Below, piece after piece: positions 63,733 through 64,000 of a stretch of DNA of 64,000 nucleotides; the first letter of the stretch is position 1, and every line of letters begins with the position of its first letter. The notes beneath the pieces were generated by a model, which saw nothing but the letters and a program-made list of their open reading frames with translations, was not told the DNA's origin and searched no databases. The DNA is from Methylobacter sp. (lineage in GTDB: Bacteria; Pseudomonadota; Gammaproteobacteria; Methylococcales; Methylomonadaceae). Where the stretch lies: contig NZ_JAUXVR010000044.1 in assembly GCF_030680395.1 (NCBI RefSeq), positions 206,460 to 270,459 on the forward strand, read 5' to 3'. The position numbers were made by a program, and so were the translations under genes.

Positions 63733-63792
63733 TGTATACCTGGTGTTACTTATGTAAAGTTTTAAAATAAGCCTCTGTTATAAGAGGCTTTG

Positions 63793-64000
63793 TTAGCTGG
63801 TGTAATACTGGCTATAACGGCCGTAATGGTAATAATAGCCGGAATCGCCATAGCCATAACGGCCGTATTGTTGCAAGTTAACTTTCTGCAAGACAATTCC
63901 GGCAATATTCATATGACCGTCTTTACTTAATAAGTGCAGCGCACTGTGCACGACTTTTTTCGGCGTTAAATCCCAATGCAATACAAAAATGGTTTTATCA
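63793..64000 (-). CDS. C-terminus of a Wzc-like tyrosine autokinase (partial)
   Basis: A gene cut by the window edge; 68 codons are visible on the minus strand and the frame is open to 64000. The end carries a tyrosine cluster (RYGYGDSGYYYHYGRYSQYY) typical of BY-kinases that control exopolysaccharide chain length, and GIVLQKVNLQQYGRY matches the end of the kinase fold. The likely complete protein would have a Wzz-like domain and Walker A/A'/B motifs outside the window. A polysaccharide locus may therefore begin just to the right. Confidence 0.75.
   Translation of the reverse strand, partial: DKTIFVLHWDLTPKKVVHSALHLLSKDGHMNIAGIVLQKVNLQQYGRYGYGDSGYYYHYGRYSQYYTS

Overview
The window looks like a chromosomal segment of a gammaproteobacterial (type I) methanotroph of the Methylococcales, close to Methylobacter, Methylovulum or Methylomonas. 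The basis is a run of one-carbon assimilation genes of the serine cycle: hydroxypyruvate reductase, malate dehydrogenase, MtdA, glycerate 2-kinase, serine hydroxymethyltransferase and formate-tetrahydrofolate ligase. Base composition is moderate and coding density is normal. The genus assignment is inference; no database search could be run.

Region 1 (1-12.6 kb) is metabolic. An hpr-type reductase is followed by a small RRM RNA-binding protein, a small membrane protein whose lipoprotein signal appears to be frameshifted, a CDF metal exporter, and a convergent FetA/FetB-type ABC pair. Then come mdh (minus strand) and a plus-strand run mtdA - glycerate kinase - glyA - fhs - DHH phosphoesterase. 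Together these interconvert C1-folate/pterin units, glycine, serine, hydroxypyruvate, glycerate and malate.

Region 2 (12.9-16.1 kb) holds a spermidine-synthase-like protein overlapping a YgiQ-type radical SAM gene, then tRNA-Thr(TGT) with a terminator.

Region 3 (16.1-60.05 kb, all minus strand) is the highlight: a 44-kb locus that reads as one dedicated secretion system and its giant cargo. In transcription order it has a small HlyD-like periplasmic adaptor; a colossal LEPR-XLL surface protein, now in three consecutive frames; a short homologue of an internal module of that giant; a TolC-like outer-membrane channel; a GAF-HlyD fusion; a PqqD-like/M50-protease/HlyD fusion; and a compact SecA-like ATPase. 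No ABC transporter ATPase of the HlyB type is present, so the only visible motor is the SecA paralogue. The two breaks in the giant gene (near 49752 and 40426) are each restored by one extra base in a short G/C run. With both restored, 59164-25027 is a single frame of about 11,379 residues (roughly 1.2 MDa). Its parts are ten PPC-like units, about 17 CARDB-like units, propeller-like and He_PIG/Ig-like units, a dockerin-like repeat, a GH19-like lysozyme/chitinase domain, a HExxHxxGxxH zincin, tandem cadherin-like repeats and Asp/His-rich stretches. I know of no characterised secretion system with this set of parts and think it is the candidate undescribed system.

Region 4 (60.05-64 kb) has an AT-rich gap with no convincing gene, a transketolase-family enzyme (minus) with a good terminator, single-stranded DNA-binding protein (plus), and the cut-off C-terminus of a Wzc-like tyrosine autokinase (minus) at the right edge.
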